Of a stretch of 64,000 nt of DNA, positions 1 through 13,095 are shown in pieces; positions within the stretch are counted from its first letter, which is position 1; every line of letters starts with the position of its first letter. Source of the DNA: Echinococcus granulosus (taxonomy: Eukaryota; Platyhelminthes; Cestoda; Cyclophyllidea; Taeniidae); NCBI RefSeq assembly GCF_000524195.1, contig NW_020170394.1, positions 1,081,845-1,145,844 of the forward strand, written 5' to 3'. A program made the translations under genes and the position numbers. The notes beneath the pieces were generated by a model that saw only the letters and a program-made list of their open reading frames with translations, did not search any database and was not told the DNA's origin.

Positions 1-3000
1 TTTTTTAAGTCTTATAAAAACGCCCCTTACATTGCAGAGATGGCTACGAAGACATACTTTTACGAGCCTCTCTCTCTGCCTATGTTGTATTATGCCCGGT
101 GAGAGAGCTAGTATGATTTGCCAATGTCCAAAACCCTCACCTATAAAAGCGAATCAATTGTTCCTCGACATCTCCTTGCATCACGAGTGAGGACTTCCGG
201 CTCCCTATCCTTTTTTAAGGGAAAGTGGCACCCCACCTTGTTATTCAATTACCGGTCTTACAAGAAGAACTGCAGACTTAATTGGTGATCGTAATTTCTA
301 CCCAATTGCAGCCTGTAGTTATCTTCAATTCTGTGACTAAACGACTAGTTCCACCTTTACTACTTCATTCATCGTTTGCTGCTCAAATTTTCAGAAACCA
401 AAACTAACGACTTACTTTTAATCAGCTTATTATCATCAAAGGAAAAAATAAACCGTTATAGTACCAAAAGAGGTCGTGCTGTTAAGATGGTTAAAATGTG
501 CTCATGTCAAGGATACTAACGGACTCGTGCATTTCAACTGCTCAACCAAAATTTGCGTCTTCCAAATTTTGAATAAAGGTTTATTGGCGAAAACGATTAA
601 GTCCACAAGCGCTCTTTGGAATGGAGTAATGCCCTGCCTCCAAAGCCCTTATTTTGCATTCTCACAGATTGGTAAATCACATTTGTGCAGCAATTTGATA
701 TTCTGAATCCTTACAGATAAGTTTTCTGATCGGATCTTTCCTAACAGTGTTAATATGCGCCATAGTTGCACATGGAATTAACGGAGTAAAGTAGGAGACT
801 GGTAGGAATACTGGTCATGGATTTCCAGAACATTCAAACACCCTCAAAGCTCTAGTGTTTTCATTTAAATGCAAACTAAGGCTATTCATCTGAATTACTT
901 TAGGTAAAAAACAAACCTAGTACCCAAATTGTGCGTTACGAAATTCCAAGGAAACGGAGGATCATGTTGACCTAAATTTTGTCAAATCCATATTTGCTTT
1001 GGGATGAAGTTTTAAACAAAAACGCAACCGGAGAAGGCACCACATGAAGAGAAGTTTAACCAGTAAAATAGTCCAGTAATAGTCAGGTCCGAGGGTTCAT
1101 TTTGAACTGGATTTTGCACGCTCTAAAACCTTTCCCGAACTTTTATCAAAAAATTGTTGCTCACCGTGTCGCAGATAAGATCTTGGATTCACAACTGTTG
1201 AATGTTTAGCAGTGGAATGTTAATTCATTATCTTCAAAAATGCCTTGACTACAAAGCGTGTGAATTTACCATTACTTTATTTATTGCCTTAATTGCTGGT
1301 GTTCTTTAAAAAGTACCTATTGGCTTAGAAGCAATTTCTGAAAACTATTGTCTGTTTAACAGCAATGGAAGACTTGAAGTAAGTTTCTCTTGGCGAAATT
1401 TGAAGGGGTTAAAATAATTCGCAGCTATACACTACTATTCAATGGGGTATTGATGATGCATTGTGATTTTAAATGCTATCATAGCAAAACTGTTGTTTTT
1501 TAATGTCTCCTCCTCTTTCCGTGCCGTCTCATTATTCATGGAGGCACAACTTTCCATTTCGTACAGCTAAGTTGCGTCCGTCTTGCGCCCTATAGATCTT
1601 GAAAAGTTACTGCACTTTCTGAAGGGTTTAACACCAGCGGACCGTTGGGTGATGCCCTAAAGAACAATGTGTACAGTAGGAGACTAAGGGACACCAAGAA
1701 ATAAATTATCAAAGTGACGTTCACTGATCAAAAAACAATTTGAGGTCAACAACCGTTATGTAAACCAATTAAGGCAACGATATATGCCAGCTTGAAGAGA
1801 AACGTACCGTAACATCAGAATAATTATCAGTCCAAAAGGTTGCCGGTTCTTCGTCCCATAGATCTAAAACGGACTTGAACAAAAAACCAAGTCAAATGTT
1901 TTGCATGCATTTCTAAATTGCATCCACGCCCATCAAATCGCGAGGGTTTAATCCACGTAATTATCCACGCATGAAGCAGGCCACGCCTCTGCCCTGCGGC
2001 ATGGTTCTCGGGCCATGCTAAAAGTACCCCACTTCTAATTAACTTCATTAATATGCGTTTCCTGTACTATTTCGGATTCATTGAAGACCAAGAACACCAC
2101 AAAGTTTGATTGGTCTCACTTTGAAGATGGCCATGTGGACGATACACTTATAAGCATCTTAAAACTGTCAATTTCCAAATTTAAAACATTCGATGTGCAT
2201 CAACTCAATGTTTCATTAACTTCTTCAAATCAGTTCTAAGAGAGAAAATAAGGTACACAGACTGCGGTATTTTCAAAGATTTGTCACCAAAATTCAGCTC
2301 ATTTTTGTGGCCACTTTTAGGGCATCAACTTACTGACTGTGATGTGCACTTAATATTGTCTTACGTTAAAATTTAACCCAAACATGGCATGGAACCTACC
2401 CAGTTTCCCGACTTCGATTGAGGTAAGGTGGAAGTTCTATGGAAATCAACCGTTGTAGTGGAACGGTAGTCAGTTGGTTCCACTTTTTCAATATTTTTAG
2501 ACTTCAATTCATTACTAGGAAGGGATTTCACAAGTCATTTACATCAAAACAACACAACACTTTAAAAAAAAAAAAACATCAAAAATGCTATTCTTTAAAC
2601 AAGAATTTGTTAACTTGCGAGATAGGTGTGTGTTTGTTCAAACAATGCCCTCAAATCTACTTACACCCTCCCTATGATAGTTAGAAGTGTCTCTGTTAGA
2701 AGCCTCTTACATCCACCCTACAATGGCCCACATAGAGTGCTGGAATGACATGACAAGTATTTTGACTCTACACCGGTACGTAGGATGCGGACAGTATCAA
2801 CAGTCTGAATGCTGCTTATATTGGCGGTCCCCCTTCCATATTCCGTGTCACCAACACATCCCTAATTCATCCAACATCTCTTAACAAGGACAAGGACCGC
2901 GAGGATACATTGTGATACACCTTCACCTGATCCGTCCTCGCCCACAGTCCCTCTCACCATGTTACAGCTTACAGGTCGAATCTTTACCACGCGCTTTGTT

Positions 3001-5071
3001 TAATTAGGTCGTGTAAGTTTGAGAACTCAAGCCACTTTACCACAAAAGATGCCTTTTGAATTCATTGTATCAGTTAATGCAACCATATGCTTTAGCAAAA
3101 AGCAAAACACTAGACAAGCATTAGCACAATAATCAGCTAATTTCACTGATACATGTAAATGGCTTAAATAGGATGAAGGTAAGACGTACACAATTTCCTC
3201 TTGTATTCTTTCACTTAGATCCTTCATTCTCACACCTAAACAGACACTTCATCGTAAAAAAAGTGGTAATTGAGAAAAAAACAAAAGGAAGGACGGTACC
3301 GATGTCGGATGCACTCGAAATTTCCGCTGAATGTAGGCTGCGCATTGGCTCGTAGGACTTAATAATGCCGGAAGATTTTGTTTCGGAATATATACCTATT
3401 TGTAGAGGACATGTCATACTCTTTGGAACTATACATCACAATGCATTGCGATCTTGGGTAGCAGATATGCACTTGTGAATACATGTTTAGAAACACTTTA
3501 ATAATTATAAACACACTTTATAGAGCATAAAATACCGATGGAATATTGTAAGCCTTATAAAGTAGGGCACCATGACTATATACTTCCTTAATTGTTTGTA
3601 ATATATCAAGCCATTATTAAGAATGCATTTCCCGCGTGAAGCTCAGTCAGAAACTAAGCATTAAAAGACCAAAGCGGCCTGCTGTTAGGTTAAAGCGTAA
3701 CCGGTGGGCCTACAAGTTGGTAACATTCGAAGCACCCTAGTACCGGTCTACTACGAGTGATAGCGGAAGAAAGTCTGGTACAAAGGTGACAAAGTGAGTG
3801 GAAGATATGGGTGAATGTCATTATGAACGTGAATGCTGACATACTTCCAGTATGTGACACGCGTATCTTCACTGCAAAAAAATAATGGACAAAAATTCCA
3901 CATTTTTCATCTTTTTTATGGCCAACTAAACAAGGAATGAGACAACAATGATGAATAAAATAGCTTAAAAACTTCATCTGAACATTCAAACAAATACTCT
4001 ATGAGACTGATGGGGGCGTACAGTAATCTATGCACAAACTATAAACAAACCCGTTGTTGACGCTACCAATTAAAACAAAGACAGATTAGAAGTCGTTAAA
4101 ATTTGTGAAATTTTTGCAATGAACTGCTTCATCCTTCAAATCATTTAAGTTTAATTATTATTTTCGCTTTCAAACACCGAAAATTCTTCAGTAATGCGGC
4201 ACCCTGTATTATTTATTCCAACATCTAAGCTGGGAGTACCAAACCTACAAGATTATATCACTACAAGTTTGGCATTGTGGTGATCTACTATTTGTCCTAT
4301 CTTTAGTAGTCTGTGCCGATCGTTAGCTCCCCGTAAACTGCACGTCCATTGACCATGGCAATATCTACTCAGTCATTCTACATTCAAATAAAAAAGTCCT
4401 CATGAAGGCAGTACTTTAACTACTTTAGGAAAGGTTCAGCGAGGAAAAACAAATTTGTTGGCTAGGTAGAATATATGAACAATATAGAAGGATAGCGCTA
4501 GCAATGGGAACTTGAATCTGCCGAGGTAACAAAACGGCAAGTTCAGCACCCTGAGCTCTGCATAACAACCGCAGATGGAAGGAGACATATTTTAAACTAA
4601 TCGCCACTAAATACGGGAAAATATCCGGTATATTTGTATCTGAGAATATGAAGCACCACTCTCATGCCAGGTTGTGGATTTCAGGCAAATGGCAAAAAAA
4701 CACATCGGTGGATCTGTGATATGTGCCACCAGTGAAACATCTTTCAGTCTCTAGCACCACCTCTCAAGAGCACTTCGCCTGACACGGTTGGCCTCACAAA
4801 GTACCCAATATTCAGAAAGCCAGACAAGACCAGATATCTTGCATGTACTACCACCAAAAAAACCTTTTCCTTTCATATGCGAGGTCTTTTATTTTCAGTT
4901 CATCTAATGGTAGTATGGAACCAGGCCGGAAGTCCTAACAATATAAGCAGAATAACCACAAATGAATCTGTTATGGTTTGTGCTTAGCAGTGCAGATCCG
5001 TAGTTAAAAGCCCTGTCTAGTAAAATAATCTTTCGATCGCGCCAATTACCTTTAAGATCTAGTAATCATTA
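1..5071. other. Gene-poor stretch, no supported gene
   Basis: No exon chain, conserved protein motif or RNA gene could be supported here. The open frames are short (under about 100 codons), many start at non-ATG codons, and none resembles a known family. There is a 12-base A run near 2564. Diverged repeats could be present but cannot be recognised without a library. Confidence 0.5.
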
Positions 5072-5075
5072 ATAA

Positions 5076-5241
5076 TGTAATACGATTGTGGTTTATCCCT
5101 CAGTTCTGGTGAGGCGCCACTTTTGAGTGGGCTGGTTTTTGGGCCATGCCAATAGCCCAGACACCTTCTCCGTGCTGAATATATATATTCTGCTCGAGTA
5201 TTGTGTCTTCTTTCGCCTTCACGGAGTCCCGGGACGCTACA
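5076..5241 (+). repeat. 5' LTR of the TRIM element
   Basis: 166-base terminal repeat, TGTAATACG to GGGACGCTACA. It contains the family core 'gtgaggcgccacttttga', 'gggccatgccaatagccc' and an AT-rich 'gaatatatatattctgc' that could serve as a promoter. About 30 bases present in the other copies (the 'gaactttgaattagcc' region) are missing, so this LTR is internally deleted relative to its partner. Confidence 0.85.
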
Positions 5242-5791
5242 CTGGTGGCAGCGGAAAGCAAACCCGATCTTAAAGGACATGTGTCCTGATTTTCCACTTC
5301 TGCCTGATAAGCCTTGGTGGAGCGGAAGAAGTACATATATTACGGATGGGAGAATGGTTATGACCCCTAATAGAAGGGTTAAAGTTGCCGTCTACCTTCG
5401 GCATCTATCCCATTCCCGTGAACCATCTGGAAGTTTCGTTACAGACTTCCCCTGCCATCCCCCACGGATTTGTATTAAATCCCATCCTTCCTTACCCAAA
5501 TCTAATTTAGGCCAATGTTCCTACATCCATCTGTAGACACGCATGACAGCCAGCGCAATTCCCCGTCCTGAGTGAAGTTCGTAAACCAGACGAAGCTCCA
5601 GATCCAGTTAAGCTACCAAGAGGAATCAGTGACGTTGAGATCAATTATCTCCTCAGTTGCGCGCTAATTTGGTGACTGGCACGGTAGGGTAGCGGGCGTT
5701 TCCTTACAGCACCGACTGCGTTGTAATGGCTGACGCGGAAGGTTGATCTGCGGGAGCGCTGGGGACGACGCTCAAATGAGGAGGGAGGCTA

Positions 5792-5990
5792 TGTTATACG
5801 ATGGTAATTTATACCTCGGTATTGGTGAGACGCCACTTTTGAACTTTTGAATTAGCCTTCTTTTACCTCTTTGGGTGGGCTGACCTTTGGGTCATGCCAG
5901 CAGTCCAAACACCTTCTCTGTGCTGAATATATATATTCTGCTTGAGTATTGTGTCTTCTTTCGTCTTCAGGGAAGTCTCGGGACGCCACA
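5792..5990 (+). repeat. 3' LTR of the TRIM element
   Basis: 199-base terminal repeat, TGTTATACGATGG to GGGACGCCACA, directly preceded by a polypurine tract and followed by the ATAA target duplication. It shares the family core with the copies at 28554, 30644, 35079 and 35136. Confidence 0.85.
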
Positions 5991-5994
5991 ATAA

Positions 5995-6697
5995 TTCTCA
6001 ATACAGAATAGTATTGTTGACATATTAAACTTTCCTTTAGTTTCAGATACGCGAAATGAGAATCACGTTCGAAAAAAGGACTTTTGGTATCGTATAATGC
6101 TTAGACTCTACTAAAAAACCAAGGATACTTTAGAAGACCCGAGTTTGCTCTCTCAACGGGGACAAATGATGCGTGCTCACGCACGAGATTGGGATTCAAA
6201 CAGCCACGTCTATGCAACAAAAGATTTTCAAAACAAATCAGTAGGGGATTTTAAATAGCAGCCATTGCACCCTAAGCAAAACAAGAAATTAAGCATGAAT
6301 TACGATTACTTAATACGCGATTGACTAAAATGAGTATATTTATTTCCAACCGGAGTCCAGGAGGCGGAGTCCAAATACTTTCAATACTTTAGTTTGATGC
6401 CATTAGGGTAGTAATGTTTATCTGTCATTTCCTTTACCTGCCATTTATATGGGTCTAGTAATGATATTCAGGTAAAATTACCCGATCGTTACATATTCTC
6501 AAAGGTGTAAATGATATAGTCTAAACATTTTTTCCCAGAGCAAGCAAAACCAAGCCTGCATCTTTAATTTTAAAATTTTTATTTTTTAGTTTAGGTGTTA
6601 ACTTTAAGGAATTCCTATGCCCACAATTTATTTTCTTGTTAATCTATGTATGATTGACAGGCGCAACATTTTAGCTAGTTACCTTTGAAGTTGTCGG
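5995..6697. other. Upstream region of the kinesin gene
   Basis: No coding signal. A good 3' splice acceptor (acattttag) ends at 6674, 24 bases before the kinesin ATG. It could be a 5' UTR intron acceptor or a spliced-leader trans-splice site. Confidence 0.4.
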
Positions 6698-9600
6698 ATG
6701 GCGGAGAGCATTAAGGTCGTTTGTCGTGTAAGACCTCTAAATGAAAATGAGAAATTAAAGGACAATAACTACTGTGTGAGCTTTCCGCCTGATTCGGCCA
6801 ACCTGATACGATTGGTAAGATTAATCCTAAATTCCCTGAGTGCGTATTATTACAGGAAAAGGATAAGACCTACGCTTTCGACAATGTTTTTCAACCGAAA
6901 ACACAACAAGTTGAGATTTACAACACAGTAGCTAAGCCCATCGTCGCCGATGTACTCAATGGATACAATGGCACGATATTTGCCTACGGGCAAACAGCCA
7001 GTGGTAAAACCTACACCATGGAGGTTTGATTTCCTTCTCAAGATAATGCATGATAGGGAGTTCTTGGGGACTCTGATTTGCAGGGCATCATCCCTAGAAT
7101 TGTGCACGATATTTTTAATCACATATATCATATGGATGAAAATTTGGAGTTCCATATCAAGGTTTCCTACTTCGAAATATATCTTGATAAAATTCGTGAT
7201 TTGCTCGATGGTAGGTAAATGGGGACGACCAGCATATATCTTATAGTTTCCAAAAGTAATTTGTCTGTGCACGAAGACAAGGACCGAGTCCCTTACGTCA
7301 AAGGTGCGACGGAGAGATTCGTTTCGACTCCAGCTGAAGTATTCGACATTATTGATGAAGGGAAGGTCAATCGTCATGTTTCTGTTACAAGTAAGCTGTA
7401 CAAAGCACCAACATACTTCACTTTAATGATGTTTTATCAGCGCGGCGTTTGGTTTTGCTATTGTGTTTCTAATTTTACAGACATGAACGAACACAGTTCT
7501 CGCTCTCATTCGATTTTTATGATCACGGTTCGACAGGAAAACCTGGAAACACAAAAGAAACTTCATGGCAAGCTGTACTTGGTTGATTTAGCCGGTAGTG
7601 AAAAGGTTGCGAAGACTGGTGCCGAGGGTAGCACTCTTACTGAGGCTATGAATATCAATAAATCACTCTCGGCTTTGGGCAATGTCATAAATGCTCTGGT
7701 GGACAACCACGTGAGTGCATATCTCCCTTGAATTCAAATTGAAATATTGTGTCAACTGTACGTTAAGACATTCCCTCCTCTTTCAGGCCCATGTTCCTTA
7801 TCGGGACTCAAAGCTCACACGGATCTTGCAAGAGTCCCTAGGTGGTAATGCCAAGACAACGATGGTAATTTGTGTTTCACCATCCAGTTATAACGAATCT
7901 GAAACCAAGTCCACTCTTTTGTTTGGAATGCGAGCAAAGACTATTAAGAATATCGTTACTGTTAATGAAGAATTAACTGCAGATGAGTGGCGCCGACGGT
8001 ATGAGCGACTACAGGCGAAGGCTCGTCGTATGAAAGAGATAATCACTCGCCTTGAAGCCGAATTGAAACGCTGGAGAGCTGGTGGGTTGTATTATAATTG
8101 CAGTTTTTTAATCTTTAGAAAGCAGAAGATAATATTTACTAATTTCAAACTTGTAAGCTTGACTTTTTCCATTCCATTGACTTTGACTGCAAATCCTCGG
8201 TTACTTCCGTTACTATTAGTGTCCGTAATCATACAAGAATTTTTTTGCGCACACTACTTTCCACAGTATCGTTTAGCTTTCGATTTGTGATGGCTGGTAT
8301 TTAATGTGATTCAAACGTTAATATAATCATCGAAGTGTTCACGTTTTCGGGTTGCCGGTTTACTCGGAAGAGCAATTTGCGCTTTGAAGCGATTCATACT
8401 GTACTTCACTACAGGTGAAAGTGTGAGCTCGACCGAATGGATTGTTGCGATGGAACTCGAACTGGAAGAGGAGGCAGCAGCTGATGGAGTAGCGCTGGAC
8501 ACTCCCACGGGTGCGCCTTCAGTGCCTTTCACAACCGAGACGACTCCATCCGGTGCTCCCACTGGCAGACCCATTCATTTGTCCGCGTCTGGCGCCGGTG
8601 CGCCTGGTAAGGCATAAGCCGTAGGGTAGTGTGAGAGTTTAAAATCAATTCCATGAATGAAGATACAATCCCAATATTGCTCATCATTATCATTTGTCAT
8701 TTTCAGCCGGAGTGAGTGAAGAGCAGCTCCACGCTCTTTACCAACAGCTCGACGATAAGGATGATGACATTAACAAACATACGCAGACCATCGCTCGGTT
8801 GCGCCAACAGTTGGAAGAACAAGAAGAAATGCTTCGTACTGCTCGTCTGGAAGCGGAGACCAGCCTTGCTGACGTTGCCCAGCTGCAGGTAATCTCTTGT
8901 TTATATTCACTCATTGCTAACAAGTAAAATAATTCAAGTACTCTTTCTAAGCATTAGTTTGCTCAGAAAGTTCTGGAATCCAAACGTCGAGTACCTCATT
9001 TCGCTTTACTTATGCTTCTTTTTGGTCTGAAATCTTTTGCCCTATTCATCCAAAGCATTTATCTACTATTTTGAGGTAGCTTATCTATTATACACTACTA
9101 ATCCTCGGTCACTGCCCACGACAATAACTAATGTCTCCAGGGCTACACCTATATTTGATGACCTGATAACCCATCCAAAACGTTCTTTGCGTTCACTTCA
9201 TGTAACCATCAACTCTCTATGGGTTTTGCCACCTCGGCCCAGTTTACTGCGGTTTGGCTATGCATGACTTCCCCGGCGGCTCTTTCTTGAATGTTCACTA
9301 TTATTACTGCTTTAGTACTCTGTTGTATTTTGCACTTTTCCCATGTCCACTTTCGAATCTCAGGTTGGTTATAATATGCTTTATTAACCATGCGTTCGCA
9401 TCGTACTCGATACTTTCAACTTTGCGTGTTCAAGTGTTTTACCCACACAGCGAACAAGCTCTTTTACAAATTGATTTGACTAGGGCTGAAATTTTTATTC
9501 CCCTACCGGAACTCATCTGGGAGTGTCGATCGTTTCGTCTTCTCTCATGTGTTAGCCACTGGTGGGATGTTGCATGAGATTATGAATTCCATGAGGATTG

Positions 9601-12600
9601 AGTCGCGTGCGTGTGGGCGCCGATGCCTTTTTTTTATTTTCTGCGTAGTTTTGCGCTACCATGACGACATTTATAGGCACTAAAGAATCATGCCTACCCA
9701 CACAATAACTATCTTACCAAAACATCATAGTTGGTTTGTTTGGTTCCTGTTTATGGGATTCAAACATGTAGTTCCAACCTAGAACTTAAATGACGTCTTT
9801 GAATCGATTGTGGGATTTACATCCAATCATTAACGTGGGCTATTAAGGCCTTACAAGGTTGTGTATTTTTTGAGATTTTATCCGCGGTTATTGCCTAAAT
9901 AGGACTACTTATATTATGAAATATCAAACCGATGTACTTTCGATAGTTAAGTGGGCCTCTTCTCATCCCTCAAGATTGATATTCGTGTTCTATCGATTCG
10001 CAATCGTTTTGATAATCGCATGCGATCCTTCATACCGTAGCTGGATTCGATACGAATACTGAGTTTTTCTTTTTCAAAATTTAGGCTGAATGCCAATCTA
10101 GCAAAGAGGAGGCGAAGGACATTTTGCAGGCTCTCGAAGAGCTCGCCCTCTCTCACGACCAGCGGGAAGCCGAACTAGCTGTTCGCGATCGTGAGATCGA
10201 GGAGATCAAGGAGCAACTCGCTCAAACCTCCCTGATTATCAATGGCAAGGAGAGCGAGGTACAGTTGGCTCGCGACACTCTTGCTGCCCAGCGCAAAAAG
10301 TACGCTGAAATCCTCGGCGCACTCGTTCGTGATGTCCTTGATGTCGGGGAGTGCATGAGCAATCAACTCCAAGTAAGCTTTCTTTCACGAACCTCTTTCA
10401 TTCGAACCTCATCATTATTCCCTGTGTGCCAAAAGCATGCATCCACTTTGTAAGCAGCTATCAATTCCATGTTTATCAACTGTCGCCCGTAACCTTGTGT
10501 TCACTGCTCCAATGGTGTTGTTGTTTAATTCTATCTTTAGAAACCGAACGTGAACGTTGGCGAACGTCTGGATGAGGAGGCGACAGTTATGCGCCTTTAC
10601 ATGAACAAGATGAGGACAGAAGCTAAAATGCTTCACTCACGTGTTAACCAACTGGAGGAGGAGAGGGTGCAGAACGTGCAGCTCTTGAGAAAATCTGAGG
10701 ATGAGGCCAAGGAATACGCCATTCGCGTTAGAGAGGTGATTCCTAGTTGTTCTTCAAACTCGCTTTAATTCATTAAGAAAAGTGATTACTTTTGAACAGA
10801 CACCTTACATTTCCCTTTTATAGACCTTCAAACTATTCCCTTCTCGTTTTTTTGTGGGCAGGGTATACAATTAGCACAGTAACTATTTAAACCGGGGGAA
10901 TAAGTGTTACATTGGGAGTTTGCTAACAATTATTGCTTGTGCTTGTTGTATTTAGCTTGAAACGAAGGTACAAAGTCTTACGGATAAGGTGGATGATTCA
11001 GATTCTCGCAAACGGCAACTTCAAGACCTGGTCGATAATCTGAACGCCGACGTTGCTAAATTGCGTGCCAACGAGCAGCTATTGGCTGGCTCTGGTTCGA
11101 CCAATAAGGAGATCCTCGCAGGACAGTCAGAAATTCGTGTTAAGCTAGACGAAGAGTTTAAGCGTCAAAGCGAACAGTATGCGCAGCAAGTGAAACACCT
11201 ACGTGACGAGTTGGAGACCAAGGAGAAGAAATTCGAAGAACTCAAAGAGTAGGTGTCAGTGCCCTTCACATGTTGAAATAACGTAGGAACTTTAATTCAT
11301 GCCCTGTACATTTCCAAATAAAAGTCAGCTATTTATTTAGGATTTAGACTGGCTAAGTATGATATAAAAGTAATGTACTACTTTAATTTTCTTTATTTCA
11401 GTGTGGTTTTTAGCTAAATTCTACGCCTTACCATAAGGCTAATAATACGTATTCAGTAGGCTAACATTTTCCTGTATTTTAGTGAATTGAATCACGTAAA
11501 GTTACAGTATGAAAAGTCCACCGAGGAGAGTTCTGCTCTCAAAAAGCAGTTGGAGACTGCGACACTTCGTCTGGAGGCCGTCGAGAAGGAGGAGACCCGA
11601 CGTGAGCAGTCAAAACAGGACCTTCGCGCTTTGGAGGAAACTATGCTTAAGGAATTTAACACTCTCGCCACTCTGCGTCGCCTTTTCGTAGAAGACTTGA
11701 AAAATAGAATTAAAAAGGTAAGAACTTTCGCTTATTAGCTAATTATTCTCATTACGTTTTTGTAAAATGTTGCTTCTCATATGCTGAAGAGTAAGGGTGC
11801 ACTTTTGTTTCCTTGCTTTATCAGTCTACGAGTCGGATGAACGCAGCTAAGGCGGCCGAGGCGGCTGCAGCTCACCAGGAAGGCGAAAACACCGAAGTTG
11901 CGGGTCTGAAGGAACTCATTGGTGAAGAGGAGGAGGACGAGTCGAGTCAATGGGGATCGCTTGCTCAACGCGAAAAGATCTCCTTCCTAGAAAACAATCT
12001 GGCCAAGCTTACTAAAGTGCACAAGCAGCTTATCCACGACAATGCCGAACTTCGCTGCGAACTGCCGAAGCTGGAAAAGCGACTTCGGGTGAGTCATTTT
12101 GATCTATCACTATTGTTGTTATTTTGTAAATGCCAAGTAACTACTGGATTGCTGGCTGTGTAGATTAAAATGGTTCCAAGAAATCCTATCTTTATTTGTT
12201 ATATCTGTATACTTTGCAGTAATAGAAATAGAGGGTATCGTTGTCTGAAATTGGTAGAAGTGTACTTTTTGGTTGACCAACTTACAATTAGTGTCACCAA
12301 TAGAGTCTAATTATTCTTATAAATAGATTTTTTTAGAATTCTCACTACTGCTGCGCCTTGCATTGGGGTTTAAGTGCGCGTTACTTTTTCCTCCTAGATG
12401 TGATTTCTTTGCTCGAATGGCTCTTGAAATTCCGGCCTTGTTTATAAGTACTGGTACATGTGAAATTACCAGATACGGTTCACACAACGGTTGAGTTTGT
12501 GCTACCCCTCATACATTTGTACCTTTAAAAATTGCTAAATTTCGTTTTTCGCCCCCACCTACATGCCTAATATTGCGAATGAACATCAGACAACAGCTCA

Positions 12601-13095
12601 TAATTCGGCTGAATTATTCGAGACCTGCCAATTTCTGCGCCTGCGTAATTGGCGTATACTGGATATTTCTTCTACTGAATGGGAAACTGGTGACTTGGGC
12701 GTTATTTATACGCATTTGATCCTGCTGGACTAATTTAAACTCCAAATTCGTTTAAGCATTCATAGCATCCCTTCCTATTCAATTATGAAATTAGGAGTTC
12801 GGAACTATTATTAGAGTGCAATCTTTAAGTTGTTTGCGTTTTCCCATTATAGTCGACGGTAGAGCGTGTGCGCAGCTTAGAGATGTCACTGAAGGAGGCG
12901 AAGGAGGGAGCGTTGCGGGACCGAAAGCGATACCAGCACGAGGTAGACCGCATCAAGGAGGCTGTTCGTCGCAGACAGACAGGTCGTTTTGGCAACCCCT
13001 CGGCCATGATTGCCAAACCCATCCGTGCTGGCCACGCACCCTCCGCCGTGGTCTGTGGTGGCGGTGGTGGCGGAGCAAACGTTCGATCCTCCTAA
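6698..13095 (+). CDS. KIF5: Kinesin-1 heavy chain (KIF5-type), 14 exons
   Basis: Plus-end-directed microtubule motor that carries vesicles and organelles. Exons: 6698-6814, 6856-7023, 7084-7210, 7247-7390, 7481-7710, 7787-8081, 8415-8606, 8707-8888, 10085-10372, 10541-10735, 10956-11248, 11483-11717, 11825-12088, 12853-13095. They total 2973 nt and close in frame as 990 residues, against about 960 in vertebrates. The motor domain carries the P-loop GQTASGKT (84-91), NEHSSRSHS (switch I), DLAGSEK (switch II) and NKSLSALGN. The neck coil follows ([14 protein letters not shown]). An acidic then Ser/Thr/Pro/Gly-rich hinge fills exon 7 (about 361-424). A long coiled coil comes next ([13 protein letters not shown] onwards). 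The tail keeps the autoinhibitory IAK motif in [10 protein letters not shown] (963-965) and ends in a Gly-rich stretch. The first introns are only 36-60 nt. Identity is secure; exon edges were placed by hand. Confidence 0.96.

Larger units (their letters stand above)
5076..5990 (+). mobile_element. Complete TRIM-type LTR retroelement (non-autonomous)
   Basis: Two similar terminal repeats (5076-5241 and 5792-5990) flank about 550 bases without a retroviral-type coding region. The repeats begin TGTAA or TGTTA and end CTACA or CCACA. A primer-binding-like TGGTGGCAGCGG starts at 5243, one base after the 5' repeat, and resembles the complement of an initiator-Met tRNA 3' end with two differences. 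A purine tract, roughly 5778-5789 (aggagggaggc), sits just before the 3' repeat. The host duplication ATAA occurs at 5072-5075 and 5991-5994. Small size, LTRs, PBS, PPT, 4-bp duplication and no proteins together define a TRIM. It lies about 700 bases upstream of the kinesin start codon in the same orientation. Confidence 0.88.

Noticed and set aside
5201..5536. 111-codon open frame inside the TRIM element
   Set aside because: It overlaps the 5' LTR, PBS and non-coding interior, and the decayed copy at 30 kb does not preserve a comparable frame.
6190..6220. tRNA B-box-like string (gggattcaaac) on the minus strand
   Set aside because: No matching A box or acceptor stem at tRNA spacing.
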